Part shown: positions 37,346 through 52,304 of the stretch, piece after piece | How positions within the stretch are numbered: the first letter of the stretch is position 1 | How the letters are laid out: every line of letters begins with the position of its first letter | DNA from: Glandiceps talaboti | Taxonomy: Eukaryota > Hemichordata > Enteropneusta > Spengelidae | Reading direction: 5' to 3' | Assembly: GCF_964340395.1 (NCBI RefSeq) | Contig: NC_135556.1 | Span: 26,346,562-26,410,561 of the forward strand | DNA: 64,000 nucleotides | The notes under the pieces: model-generated | What the model was told of the DNA's origin: nothing | Seen by the model: only the letters and a program-made list of their open reading frames with translations | Databases searched by the model: none | Position numbers and translations under genes: made by a program

Positions 37346-39260
37346 CCGCTGAATCTAAACCACTTTACTGTATGTTATTTCTTGTACATAGTACAGTATA
37401 GTGTATAAATTTTCACACAACTCATAATTCTACATGATAACAGATAATAAGTACAGCTCATCACATTGTGATCTATCTCCTACAACCTATCTCCTACCAA
37501 TATAGAGCAATAGCAAATCGACAAAAAAACACAAATAAATACATACTTGTGTAAATATTGTTTATACCTGTCTGAATGTCATCTGTGGAAAATGACATTG
37601 GTACATTACTTCCAACGCCATGCTATTGTTGTATTATTACATGTATTATTATTATTATAAATGTATGCATATATTTGTGAAATATAATAAATGCATACAT
37701 TAACATAACACAGAACGCTCTAGACTACAGGCAAGGGGACATGCCGCTCTTTGCTAAATACGACCTGACTCAACGTTTTATTGAATACTTTCATATTGTC
37801 CGGGTCGAAGTTAACTCGTAGTGGGTCTATACGAGCCCCGCCAGGGAGTAAGTACGAGCAGTGAAATAATTATAGTATCCCTATTGGAGATATCCCTCAG
37901 GATATCCACTCTTCCTTATCAGTTGTTTCAGGATGACTGTAAAACCAACACATCATATTACACATTTCTTTATAGTATCACCTTTGAGGTAAACACTGTC
38001 CTGGAATCATACAAATTTTACTACGCAAGGTACCGGTAAACACTGCATACCCGGGAATCATGCGAATCTACGTCCATTGAAATTTCATTGTGCTAGTGCA
38101 GAAGGCACATTTCCCTTTCGTTGACCCTAACAGACCGGGTTTCTAGGTGTAGTAGGTATCTATCGATCTTTATGTGCCAGAAATATGTAGATAACTTCAT
38201 CATGTTTGGCGTGACGACTGCTCAGGCATGCAGGTAATAAAATGTATATAAATTGTTTTTGTTTGCCGGTGCGTTACACTGGACAGTGCTACACACCATA
38301 GAGGATGTGCTGTGTCCTTATCGGTGGATAACTACATTCGCATTGCTTCCGTTCAGCACACACGGTGTATGATGGTGGTATGCCGGGAATATAGAAACGA
38401 ACTTCCTTGAAAATGACAATGAAATACAAATGACAACTTCAGAAACTGTTCACTGTTTCTATGACAATGTTATGGCAACAATACGCCCTGAATTTCACCA
38501 CGTTCCGAGGACACCAAAACAATGCATTTTATGGCCCATCATGAAACGACACGTGAAAATCGCAATGTAAAATACGTGCACTTCAAATGATACACGTAAC
38601 TAGCAATACATTATTTATCATCATGTGATGGAAAAATAAGATAATATTTTGGACGCTGATGGAAAATTTGTCAAATTCACTTAAAAACCCATTAACAGAT
38701 AACAATATATCTCTCGCTCTATGAAGGGATTCTTATGGTACAGATATAAATCCCTCTCTAAAACTCGTGGACTCAAATTGAAACGATTGACTCACGTTTT
38801 TAGAATACACTAGTTCAAATGAAACGGTTAAATTTATAAAGCGCCTAGTATCCTAGAATTTAATGCAGTCTATAAAAATCGGTAAAATTGTAGACAGCAA
38901 CTGGTTCTCTCTTTGTCTCCACCTCCCTCCCACAAATTTACGAACCATAATTCTCTAATACATGTACCAAACATCAGTTGATGCATGCCCGTATCTGAAT
39001 GATTCCTGTTTAGAATGTTTGTCATTGGAACGTGTGGATTAAAATATTTTTAAAGCGTAACATTTCTGGTTCTGTTCCACTGCGTCATTTAATATCAAGA
39101 TGATAAAACATCCATTGGTAAAGTTCTTCTTTTAAAAAACCAAACAATTAAAGTACAACTGTCAACCATAACTCAGAACTTGAGTTGAAAACAAAGACAC
39201 ATTCGTAGTAATCTATTTGAATATACGCTAAGGTATTTTTTTTCTGAATTTTCATTGTCT
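37346..39260. other. Non-coding, no recognised feature
   Basis: AT-rich with short ATT/TAT simple sequence near 37635-37660. No exon, RNA gene or transposon end recognised. Confidence 0.5.
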
Positions 39261-39261
39261 G

Positions 39262-39462
39262 GGTTTTTGCCTTAATATATGAGGGTCAGGGGTTTTAATC
39301 TCAGGTTCTTACATTAGGGTTGTCTTATCGGTAAAGCCATAACGATTACATACTAGGTTTATGTTTTTTATCTTGATCAACTTTTTCTATCACTCTGCGA
39401 GACGATTTTTTTCCACACCTAAATTTGAACCCCAATCCGAATTGGGCCTTATGTGTTCTCCA
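39262..39462 (+). repeat. SINE-like dispersed repeat, single copy
   Basis: Matches the family at 21.6 and 22.8 kb: a single head unit (GGGGTTTTAATCTCAGGTTC, TTACATTAGGGTTGTCTTATC), then GCCATAACGATTACATA, GATCAACTTTTTCTATCAC, CTGCGAGACGA and a tail TTTGAACCCCAATCCG. It shows the unamplified head-plus-tail structure of about 190 bp and is more diverged than the arrays. Confidence 0.75.
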
Positions 39463-39767
39463 TTAAACTGTAGACCTTGGTGTAATACATGGAAAGTAAA
39501 GGTGAAAGAATGGTAAGACATCCATAAATCTTATGACTATTTCATCACCGCCGGGTGAAATTCGTTTTCTACTCAATGTAAAAGGACCATTCTCTCTGTT
39601 TGTATATAATACACTTTTCTCGAGTCTAAACTTTTTAAAAAGATGGCTCTCATCGACAAATGATGAAAATGAATAAAGATTCTATTTCGTTAAGGTAAAT
39701 ATTTTTTTTAAATTGCATAAATGTCTTCCTACACAAGATTTCAAGGACTAAACGTCAATTATGACAC

Positions 39768-39768
<1 letters not shown>
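39463..39768. other. Non-coding, no recognised feature
   Basis: Short AT-rich spacer before the CA microsatellite. Nothing recognised. Confidence 0.5.
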
Positions 39769-39829
<61 letters not shown>

Positions 39830-39851
39830 GACACACACACACACACACACA
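39769..39851 (+). repeat. (CA)n microsatellite
   Basis: CA run with one CAGACAGA interruption near 39825. Frames through it are low-complexity only. Confidence 0.98.
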
Positions 39852-42420
39852 GATACGTCAGGATAAAATCTGCGCTGAGTAAATCCTCAATATACAGCAT
39901 GGTACTTATGTCACTGTATGGATATGGATGTACAGGTATATATATACAGGGCAAGTAACAATCCCACCTCATTAACAGTCAATACAATGACTTCATGTAA
40001 ACTTCATTCCACAACAATAATCCTTGGTATCAACCAGTACAGAGAGCTATAAAACATAGTCCTATTCCATCGGAGAGTATTTACTAATCTGAATCAGAAT
40101 AATTTCACGCTCATCTTCTCCCAAATACTTTCCCAAGTCTAGAGAATCCAGTCTGTCAATTATAGCTCTTTACATAAATCCGGTATTAAAACTGGCGTCA
40201 CCAAATCGACTACAATTTCTCCTCTAAAAGGATGAAAGACTAGAATGGTGCGTTACCCGATGTGTACATTTTGTACATTGTCTGAAAATAACGCGTTACA
40301 GGGTTCGCTGGCTGGTTGGTAGCCTAGAGCACAATAACATGGCGTGATTACTGGAGCAGGTCTTCTTGAACTTGAATATCGAAACGTTATAACATGGCGA
40401 AATCAACAAAAATGTACGTCAAAGAATTACCAACCGGGAAAATTTTCAAAAATGTATACATTTAGATTCACACACTTTGGATTTCCACGACTTACACATG
40501 CATACAAATCTGCGTTCTCAGTTTGGACAATCACTGTAGATGTGAAACGTTTCAGTACTATATCCCGCAAAGACTACTACTTCAGCGGCCAGGTTACACC
40601 CCATATGCTATTGTTTGAGTGTCAGCATCTTCACAAAAGTACACAGTCGTGGTACCTGTACTAATAAATCGCATTTTCAGAACACACTATCAGAAAATTC
40701 TGTCTGAATACGTTGTTGGTAAGAACATAATGACTGTCAGATTTCTTTAATGAAAGCCTCGCCGGGAACGCGTTTCGGAAGAAGCCAACTACGGTACTTG
40801 TTTCCGCTCTAACAACTGCGTATCGATTAGTTAGTTTGTTTGTGTTCTTGTTTGTTTGTTTGAGCTTTTGTTTTGAAATTAACCATTGAAATATCATCAT
40901 AATTTTCGTATAAATGTGACAGGATTTCTACTTATCGTTTAAGAACGCACAAAAAATCTCATCTCCATTCTTGGTCATCTCTTGGGTTAACGCGACGCGT
41001 TTTTAGCATATGTACGTTCCACCTGTGAACAACAGACCCACACTTTCAAATCATCGACACAAACTAGATTTGACGCTCAACCAACTGTAAGTTGTGGAAA
41101 ATTGGCACCAATCATATCTAATTCCACGTAATCTTGATAAAATCACGTTCCAAATTCAATTTTAAACTCTCTTTTGAACTGATCCAGTACAATGACACAT
41201 ACAGCATGGTTTCGATAACTGCGGGAACGACCTGCGAAATGATACAGCCGGCTGTAGCCGTCCCTCCTATACACACGGCGACGTATCGTCATTGTGTGTT
41301 CTGGAAACGTATACTAAACCCTCGAAGCATTCAAAAATACCAATTTGAATGGTCTTTACGAATCATGAAACCGATCATTCCGGCTCATTGTCAATATTTA
41401 ACGATTTCACATTTCTTCATTTTCATAATTATCTTTGCTGGAGGGTAAAATTGTAATCACAGAAAACAAAGAGAATGACCGAATTATTGAGATTGCTTAA
41501 ACTGAACCCAATTTCCATAAGAATAAGTCATTTACCTATATATTTAATACAACAATTATGAATATCATCCAATTACACGTGCTCGACCTCCCCAGCATTT
41601 TTTATAATAATAAGGGGTATTGTCTAACATCGGAAAGACAAATTATCGGGTTTTTTTCAAACTATTCTGACCTTCAATTGTATGTTCATGCACGTTCTGA
41701 TGAGGATTACAGTTACACCAATTTCTTTACAAAATGTGCTTATTAGAAGTTAAATAGTGTGAGAATATGAGAAAATATATACGATATTGTTATTTGAAAA
41801 TACGTCACGAACTGTGAACCCTTTTGTGTCAAATAAATAAGTGCTAATATCTATAGCTGAATGACACATTACATGTAAATGACACACCGATATCGCTCTC
41901 CAGAAAGACGATATTTTTTAGCATGCTTTATGTCGATGGTTGAGTTATACTTTAGTGAAGACATCAACAACAAAATGTCTGTGACTGTGCATGTACCGAT
42001 GACGTTCGTTCCCACAGATTTGAAGAGGCACAGTCCTATATCGCCAAAATGTAAAACTTCGTATTCATGGGATTACGACACGCCCTTTCTTTTGGCTTAA
42101 AGTTAGTCGGAATTCAAGAGATGTTTTTTGTTCCGTTCTACTTGAGTAGAACTATCCCCTTAATGTTTTGTCATTGGAGGTGGTTTGCTTTGTCTTCCTT
42201 TAAGTATCAATGTATCACTCACAAATCATGAAGACAAAGTCACTACTACCGATAACTCACGTACATAAAGAAATCATGACTGTACTTCCCCTCGATCTTC
42301 CCTCTTCCGTTCCTTTGGAACAACAAAAAAATAACGGTAGTTGAAATACCATCTAGTGGTAAAACCCACATCTTACAATGCTGATAAAACAGGGGGTACG
42401 GTACAAACAAAACATCGTGG
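39852..42420. other. Non-coding, no recognised feature
   Basis: About 2.6 kb. Frames of 79-106 codons (for example 40344-40664 + and 41134-41448 +) have no recognisable domain. No SINE, MITE or tandem array detected. Confidence 0.45.
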
Positions 42421-42426
42421 CCTCAT

Positions 42427-42510
42427 CATCTTCAAGACGCCCATGATAACGACTGCACCTGCCGTATCATCTTCAAGACGCTCATGGTAACGATTGCACC
42501 TGCCATATCT
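42427..42510. repeat. 41 bp direct duplication
   Basis: CATCTTCAAGACGCYCATGR followed by TAACGAYTGCACCTGCC starts at 42427 and again at 42468. There are three differences between units. Simple local duplication, non-coding. Confidence 0.92.
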
Positions 42511-42880
42511 GAAATCTCAGTGACGAGATATGGGACGCGACTTACAAGTTCTCCATTCGGCTTATGTTCGGTACATTTGGTTTTCCAGGGGAAATTAATC
42601 TGGAATGAGAGAAGTTTTGGGGGAAATGCTTGGGTAGACGATCTCGAGCGGGGATTAGTCCATTGAAGCGTATATTAACCACAGCTGAAAGCCTAGACTT
42701 GGGGCTTTGTCTGCTTTCAATCCCATGTAATGGTAATGAAAATAATTTGCCGTGATTACACCGGGCTGTTAAAGTCGTGGAAAGCACCAATTCTTTGACT
42801 TGAATTTACTGCCATTCAATTTGTCGAGCTGACAGTCCAATACATAATATCACATTCCACCTATTTCCCTGCATTTCGTG

Positions 42881-42894
42881 CCCCCCCCCCCCCC
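42881..42894 (+). repeat. Poly(C) run, 14 bases
   Basis: Fourteen consecutive C. A second C run of 12 lies at 48384-48395. Such runs are prone to sequencing length error. Confidence 0.95.
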
Positions 42895-43125
42895 ATTTTA
42901 TTTCGTTATACTGTAAAGTCTTGAGTCAGAATGAGAAGTCTTGTAATACAACAATGGGAGTACGTATTTTCCATCAACGCCTATTTTGCACGTGTTTATT
43001 TTAAAAGTCGAGATTTTTTTGCCTTTTACAACAGTAAAATAGTTTGGGTGATCACACTTGCCACCATACTCGTAAATAAGCCACAACTCAGTCTTTTATT
43101 CTCAGAGTCTTGTGTCGGAAAGTTT

Positions 43126-43156
43126 TCTCATCTCATCTCATCTCATCTCATCTCAT
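43126..43156 (+). repeat. (TCTCA)n pentanucleotide repeat
   Basis: Six TCTCA units in a row, the only pentanucleotide array in the window. Confidence 0.97.
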
Positions 43157-43534
43157 TGGTTACTTTACGATGGTACATAAGACGATTTACAATAACGATT
43201 CGGAACGCAAATTGATGAATGGAATAACAACAGATTGAGAAATAATACCTAAGCGAAATATGACTGATTTTCTTGATCTTGGATCGAAACTTCAAGTTTG
43301 TCAATATCAATAGAAACATACTAACCCTTCCACTGCAATGTATTCACTAAAAGGTAAGATTTGTTGTCAATAATAAAACACATTAATGCAACAATCCATA
43401 CACTTCAAGATCATTAGAGCAAATACATGAAACTAATCAAGCGGTATAATCTTCTGAAGAGATCGAATCAGACGAGATTAAGAAATTTAAACTGGAAACG
43501 TAATTTTTTTTGTTCAACGGTAAAAAAAGCTAAA

Positions 43535-43724
43535 TACTGTAAACCTAGATATTTTCGCTACTAGAAAATTTTGCGATTTTACTGTCTTCAGCAAGTTCTC
43601 AAAGACTATTTTTTTAGTACATTGTGTTCATGTAAAAGAAGTTATTTTAGTTGCCACTTATTTTTGCATTTTTTCCAGCGAAACTAGCGAAAATATGTTT
43701 TTAGCGAAAAAAGGTTTACAGTAG
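43535..43724. mobile_element. Small MITE, about 190 bp, TA-flanked
   Basis: The left end TACTGTAAACCTAGATATTT and the right end AAAGGTTTACAGTAG are inverted complements over at least 11 bp, with further subterminal matches (ATTTTCGCTA versus TAGCGAAAATA). Both ends are bounded by TA (43535-43536 and 43722-43723), the target duplication typical of Tc1/mariner-type elements. There is no coding frame. A superfamily call from TA alone is tentative. Confidence 0.7.
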
Positions 43725-45820
43725 TGTGTACGTGTTAAGGGGAAACTTCTGAAAACAAGCCGAGCGGCATCAGCTACTAGCTTTGAAAGCACTTAACACC
43801 TACATATGAGAATAACTCCTGAAGTGATCAATACGGTCGGTCACTCGATACCATATTGTGTGCCTTCCAGCCACATATCCAATAGTTATGATCTTGCGTT
43901 TAATATTCCTGAATAAAAAGGATTTTAATGTTTGCCATTGAATTCCTTTGTTTATATCTGAAATAACCCCAAATATGGCATGTTGTTAATCATGACGTGG
44001 TCTACATTTTACTCTCCTTACTTTTTATATCATTAAGAGTGGAAAATAAACATGTCTATATCTCTGAAAGCTACATGTTGGCATAATTTATGCACAATCG
44101 TTTTTAGCTTGTCACGTCCATTTATTTCGTCAAATATATTGAAGCGCCTCTGAAGGCAGTCGAGACAAGACTGACATTCGTCTGTAAACCTGTACCGGAA
44201 TCCAATTATTTTGGTTAATTGAATCATATATTTCTGGAGACAATGAGTGATCAGAACGGTCTCCGTGTCACATCCTAGGAAAATTAATGATTCTTTGTTT
44301 TTCAGCCAACTGAACTATACGACGAAGATACAGCGATGTAGCAATAAGTCAACTCTTGCTATCTTTTCCTGCACAACTCGGTGCTTTGAAATCGTTACTG
44401 ATGTAATGTATTCTAACTTTTCCTTGGGGCTTTTCTAACAAAACTCAGTTAAATTTTAAAAGAATGGCTTCGAGCTTCGTCAGTGTTATACTCTTGTTCT
44501 TAATTCACAAAAGTAAACCAATCTTTCTCGTTCAAAATAATGTTTTAATACGTAATACATGTTACGTACATTTACATGTTCAGTGAAATTCGTTTACATG
44601 CTAGATGGGCGGAAAACGGGTTTTTCTTTTATTTTCATATATCAGCGCATGGACTACAGAATCAACGAACCATTGCTACCCATACTCTGCGGAACATCTT
44701 AACTGGCGTCAAGACTTGAATAGTAGGGTACAAGTCCCCTCTGGCCATGGCCCCCATCATATGTATCACTATTGTATATTTAGTGATGTCTTCCATCATC
44801 ATACTCCTAGCTGAACATCGAGTCAGGGGTAGAGACAATTACAGAGCAATGGCCGGTGGAGCTCGAAACAAGACTCCATGAAATATGTCCTCCTCTTCAG
44901 GTATTTGTATTGAGTAATACATCAAAATGTCAGAACACAATACAAAATAAAAGTATGTTTTGACAATGTATTACTATGGTAAGGGAATTTATATGTGCAA
45001 TTATCTGACTGTATCCGTCTTGTTCATTTCAAAGCATTGGTATTGTGTTTAATAGAGTACACTTACTCCATATGGGTGCCTGCATGACGCTATAAAATGC
45101 CAACTAACTGTTTAAGTACAATACGGTTCTTTTGCCGTATTTGTCTTGTGTAGCAAGAGCATGACTGTTACTGATTGTTTCTACGACCAAAATATGGTAT
45201 ACTTAAAAGGTAACTGTGGTTTCCACGGACTCATTTACTTGCCAATCAATCATTCAGTCCTTCCTGTCACACACAAAAAAAGACTCAATTATTTTCTACC
45301 CGTGTTCCCCAAAGTCTATTCCTAATGTATCGTCCTGTTTAAAGTTCTTATTTCTGTTGAATTTACATATCCACATTCCCTGTATTAAAAGAGTATATTG
45401 TTTCGATATATTGGCCATGGAGTCATGTGTTGAGCAACGTTTACAAGAGAGCTGTCGGATATCCATGTAAATTTTAATAACAAAATATTACTAAGTTAAC
45501 ATGCAAACAAACGGGTCTATTTGCTGCCATTTTGAGTGGATACAAACACAACATCAGACATTTCAGGAGAATTTGAATGCTTCCGTTGTCAGAAACATAA
45601 ACTAAAAATATGAATTTATGATCAGCATCTGTTGTACTATTAAAGTTTGTATCATATTGATACATACATATTTGGGTAAAGATTTAAGCAGTGTATTCAT
45701 GTCAGTTTGCCTACAGGAAATCGTGTCATTTTTTTCTATGTTAATTATTCTTTTTATTTTAATGGTTTAAGTATACTTCATTTTAACTTGACAAAACTTT
45801 AGACAACAAGGACAGCATAA
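43725..45820. other. Non-coding, no recognised feature
   Basis: About 2.1 kb without recognised exon or repeat. Frames of 62-84 codons on both strands show no domain. Confidence 0.5.
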
Positions 45821-45821
45821 T

Positions 45822-46162
45822 TTTTGTTTTAAACGCAGTTTGAAGACACATCTTTTTGTGCAATATTTCTGTTAAACTCACATTTTACAGGTACATTCAT
45901 GTTATTTTTCCAAGGCTTTTAATATTTGACATGAATTGGACATGAATTCTGTTTTAATTTTTTGCTCTTTGACTATTTTTGATATGTTCTTACCTCGATC
46001 TCTTTTTTTATCAGCATTGATTGCATTTTAATTCCCTTTGTTTCTTGAACATTAATTTTGTGTGTGTTTTTTTGTTTTGGTGTTTTACTTTGTTGTGTAC
46101 AATGCACTGAGACGTATGTGTAGTGCGTTCTTTAAGAATTAAAATAATAATAATAATAATAA
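45822..46162 (+). mobile_element. Probable 5'-truncated LINE 3' end
   Basis: The + frame at about 45834 reads RSLKTHLFVQYFC then stop. This resembles the C-terminal LKTHLF motif common in reverse transcriptases of CR1/L2/Jockey-like non-LTR elements. It is followed by about 290 bp of untranslated sequence with GTGTACAATGCACTGAGACG and GTGCGTTCTTTAAGAATT, ending in a short AAT trinucleotide run (46140-46162), which is a typical LINE tail. The rest of the reverse transcriptase is absent or unrecognisable. The call rests on a short motif plus tail structure. Confidence 0.4.
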
Positions 46163-46610
46163 TTCTTTCAACCTTAAACAATATATTCTTCTTTTAGCGA
46201 ACAAGTATTACAAATACCCATTCATTTTAATTTGTATCGTGCTACCCTACAGACGTTGGGAAACAAACCATGTTGTTCACACCATGCCGCTGCAATGGTA
46301 TAGGAGTTACTGTAGTACTGTTCAAAATAACTTCAGTTGAAGGTATATTGTCATGGAGAACAAACTGTGACCATACTCAGCTTTTAGTGTTTTGTCATGT
46401 GATAGAAGTATGTCAAATAGTCGTAAAATTCATAATTCTGACAGAGTGTGGCTGTGTGTTGAATACTAAGGTCAAAAAATACCCCACCCTACTATAAATA
46501 CACTGTCTTTGAATGATTACCCCCTCGGTATCTTATCCGGGTGCAAAGATATACCGATTAGCAAGACTTAGCAATCAATTTCTCGTCTGTATAAAAAAAC
46601 AACTTTCTAA
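46163..46610. other. Non-coding, no recognised feature
   Basis: A 75-codon + frame (46270-46497) without recognisable similarity. Otherwise featureless. Confidence 0.45.
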
Positions 46611-46611
46611 A

Positions 46612-46765
46612 TTCTATCATTTTAGATGAGTCTATCGTCAGCTGCGTGACAGGTGCTCGGTTTAATCTTCAATCGACGAAACTCCCATTAAGGTATTAGA
46701 GGTAGTCAGCCTGTGTGTGACCACAGCAGGCTGCTCCTAACATGGAACGTTGACAGAATTGCCAC
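46612..46765 (+). repeat. Direct duplicate, left copy
   Basis: Shares TATCATTTTA, GTCAGCTGCGTGACAGG, TGCTC, CTTCAATC, GGTAGTCAGCCTGTG and GCAGGCTGCTCC (or close forms) in the same order and spacing with 48521-48665. It carries the short inverted pair AGCCTG/CAGGCT and the near-palindrome AGCAGGCTGCT. The two copies bracket the 30 bp minisatellite. Confidence 0.8.
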
Positions 46766-47124
46766 ATGACCCAAAACTCACACTCTTCACAGCATCAAAT
46801 ATAATCTAGAAGAGGTCCTTACTCGAGACAATTTTATATTACTTTGTGATTCGTCCAACAATAACATTAAACATGATTTTGTACGGCTCTTCTACCTGTC
46901 ACAAGAACGACTGATAGAGGGATTGAGTACAGGCGTGTACACGGTAATGTTTTATTTTTTCCACCCATTTTATCAAAGTTTTCATCGTTTCGTGTATTTT
47001 TATCTTTTCCAGATGATTTCAGGGGATGCTTGAGCCTGTCGACGCCTCCTCGAAATGTGTTACTGGAGCGACTTCTCAATTGTTCAACTGTGAGCAGGCT
47101 GTTCTGTTTGTTTGAATACTGGAG
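46766..47124. other. Non-coding spacer before the 30 bp minisatellite
   Basis: About 360 bp with no recognised exon or repeat. A 97-codon - frame (46867-47160) overlaps the start of the array and appears to be chance. Confidence 0.4.
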
Positions 47125-48005
47125 GCCGAAGTGACACCCAATATTGACAAACAGACCCAAGTGCCTGCCAATATTGACAAACAGACCGAACTAACACCCA
47201 ACACTGACAAACAGACCGAAGTGACACCCAATATTGACAAACAAACCGAAGTGACACCCAATATTGACAAACAAACCGAAGTGACACCCAATATTGACAA
47301 ACAAACCGAAGTGACACCCAATATTGACAAACAAACCGAAGTGACACCCAATATTGACAAACAAACCGAAGTGACACCCAATATTGACAAACAAACCGAA
47401 GTGACACCCAATATTGACAAACAAACCGAAGTGACACCCAATATTGACAAACAAACCGAAGTGACACCCAATATTGACAAACAAACCGAAGTGACACCCA
47501 ATATTGACAAACAAACCGAAGTGACACCCAATATTGGCAAACAAACCGAAGTGACACCCGATATTGACAAACAAACCGAAGTGACACCCGATATTGACAA
47601 ACAAACAGAAGTGACACCCAATATTGACAAACAAACAGAAGTGACACCCAATATTGACAAACAAACCGAAGTGACACCCAATATTGACAAACAAACCGAA
47701 GTAACACCCAATATTGACAAACAAACCGACGTGACACCCAATATTGACAAACAAACCGACGTGACACCCAATATTGACAAACAAACCGAAGTGACACCCA
47801 ATATTGACAAACAAATCGAAGTGACACCCAGTATTGACAAACAAACAGAAGCGACACCCAAAATTGACAAACAGACCGAAGTAACACCCAAAATTGACAA
47901 ACAAACCGAAGTGACACCCAACATTGACAACTGGCCGAACTGACTGCCAATATTGACAAACAAACAAACAAACCGAAGTAACACCCAAAATTGACAAACG
48001 GACTG
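47125..48005 (+). repeat. 30 bp minisatellite, about 27 units
   Basis: The unit is GTGACACCCAATATTGAC followed by AAACAAACCGAA, repeated without indels from 47131 to about 47935, then continuing irregularly to about 48005. Because 30 is a multiple of three and the unit lacks stops in several frames, one + frame (EVTPNIDKQT repeated, 47131-47943) and three - frames stay open. In the + frame most unit-to-unit changes are amino-acid-changing (Asn to Asp, Ser or Lys; Asp to Gly; Glu to Asp; Thr to Ile; Val to Ala). That argues against coding selection. Edge units are most diverged, and the centre is homogenised. Confidence 0.95.
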
Positions 48006-48520
48006 AAGTGTCTGTCAATTCCACTAATGAAGCAGATATTAGATACCGGGACTCAACTGATGAGTTTAACTGAGGAGGCAGATTGAAAGACATGGCTCAC
48101 CAATTCTACGTGTCAAATTACATTCTAAATATGAATTCAAACCAACCTGTCGAGCTGTTCACATCTCCCTGTGGTTACCCTAACCGTTGCACATAGGATG
48201 CTGAAATTTCATGTCAAATTATTTTATTATAAATTTATTTTGAAATGTCGTACACTCCGAACATTGGTAACACATTCTTTTGAAGAAATTATTACTCGTA
48301 TATTCTTATCAATGGCCAAAAAACCCACAAGAATAATTGGGCGATGTTTCATTTCACAAGGTTGTGCCACTTGTTTAACTGAACCCCCCCCCCCCACCCA
48401 CCTCTCGTGATTTGTTGTCAAAAAGTCATGCAAACATTTCGTATTGAATGGAGTACAACGCAAACAGATTAAGATAAGCTAATAATATCTTGCCGTTGCA
48501 CAAAACTTGTCCAAATTTTC
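48006..48520. other. Non-coding; poly(C) run at 48384-48395
   Basis: Unique sequence between the minisatellite and the right duplicate. Frames of 79 and 78 codons on opposite strands overlap and show no domain. Confidence 0.5.
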
Positions 48521-48665
48521 CAAATTTGTATCATTTTAAATAAGAGTGTCGTCAGCTTGTGACAGGCGCTCTTCAATCAACGAATCTACATTCAAATATC
48601 GGGGTAGTCAGCCTGTGACGGTCGCCGCAGCAGGCTGCTCCGGGCATGTCACCGACATCAACAAA
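48521..48665 (+). repeat. Direct duplicate, right copy
   Basis: Counterpart of 46612-46765, with the shared blocks GTCAGC-TGTGACAGG, GCTCTTCAATCAACGAA, GGGGTAGTCAGCCTGTG and CGCAGCAGGCTGCTCC. It is more GC-rich and slightly shorter, lacking a few bases after the first block. Confidence 0.8.
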
Positions 48666-52200
<3,535 letters not shown>

Positions 52201-52304
52201 AACAGGAAGGAAGCAATTCCGAGTATCTGTATGACGAGTGTCACAGAGTGCGTCAGAGAGAGACAGAGACAGAGAGACACACGCAGACAGAGAGACGGGC
52301 AGGG

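Noticed and set aside
47076-48093. 300-codon - strand frames across the 30 bp minisatellite
   Set aside because: Three overlapping - frames and one + frame are all open because the unit lacks stops. Unit variation shows no bias to synonymous change.
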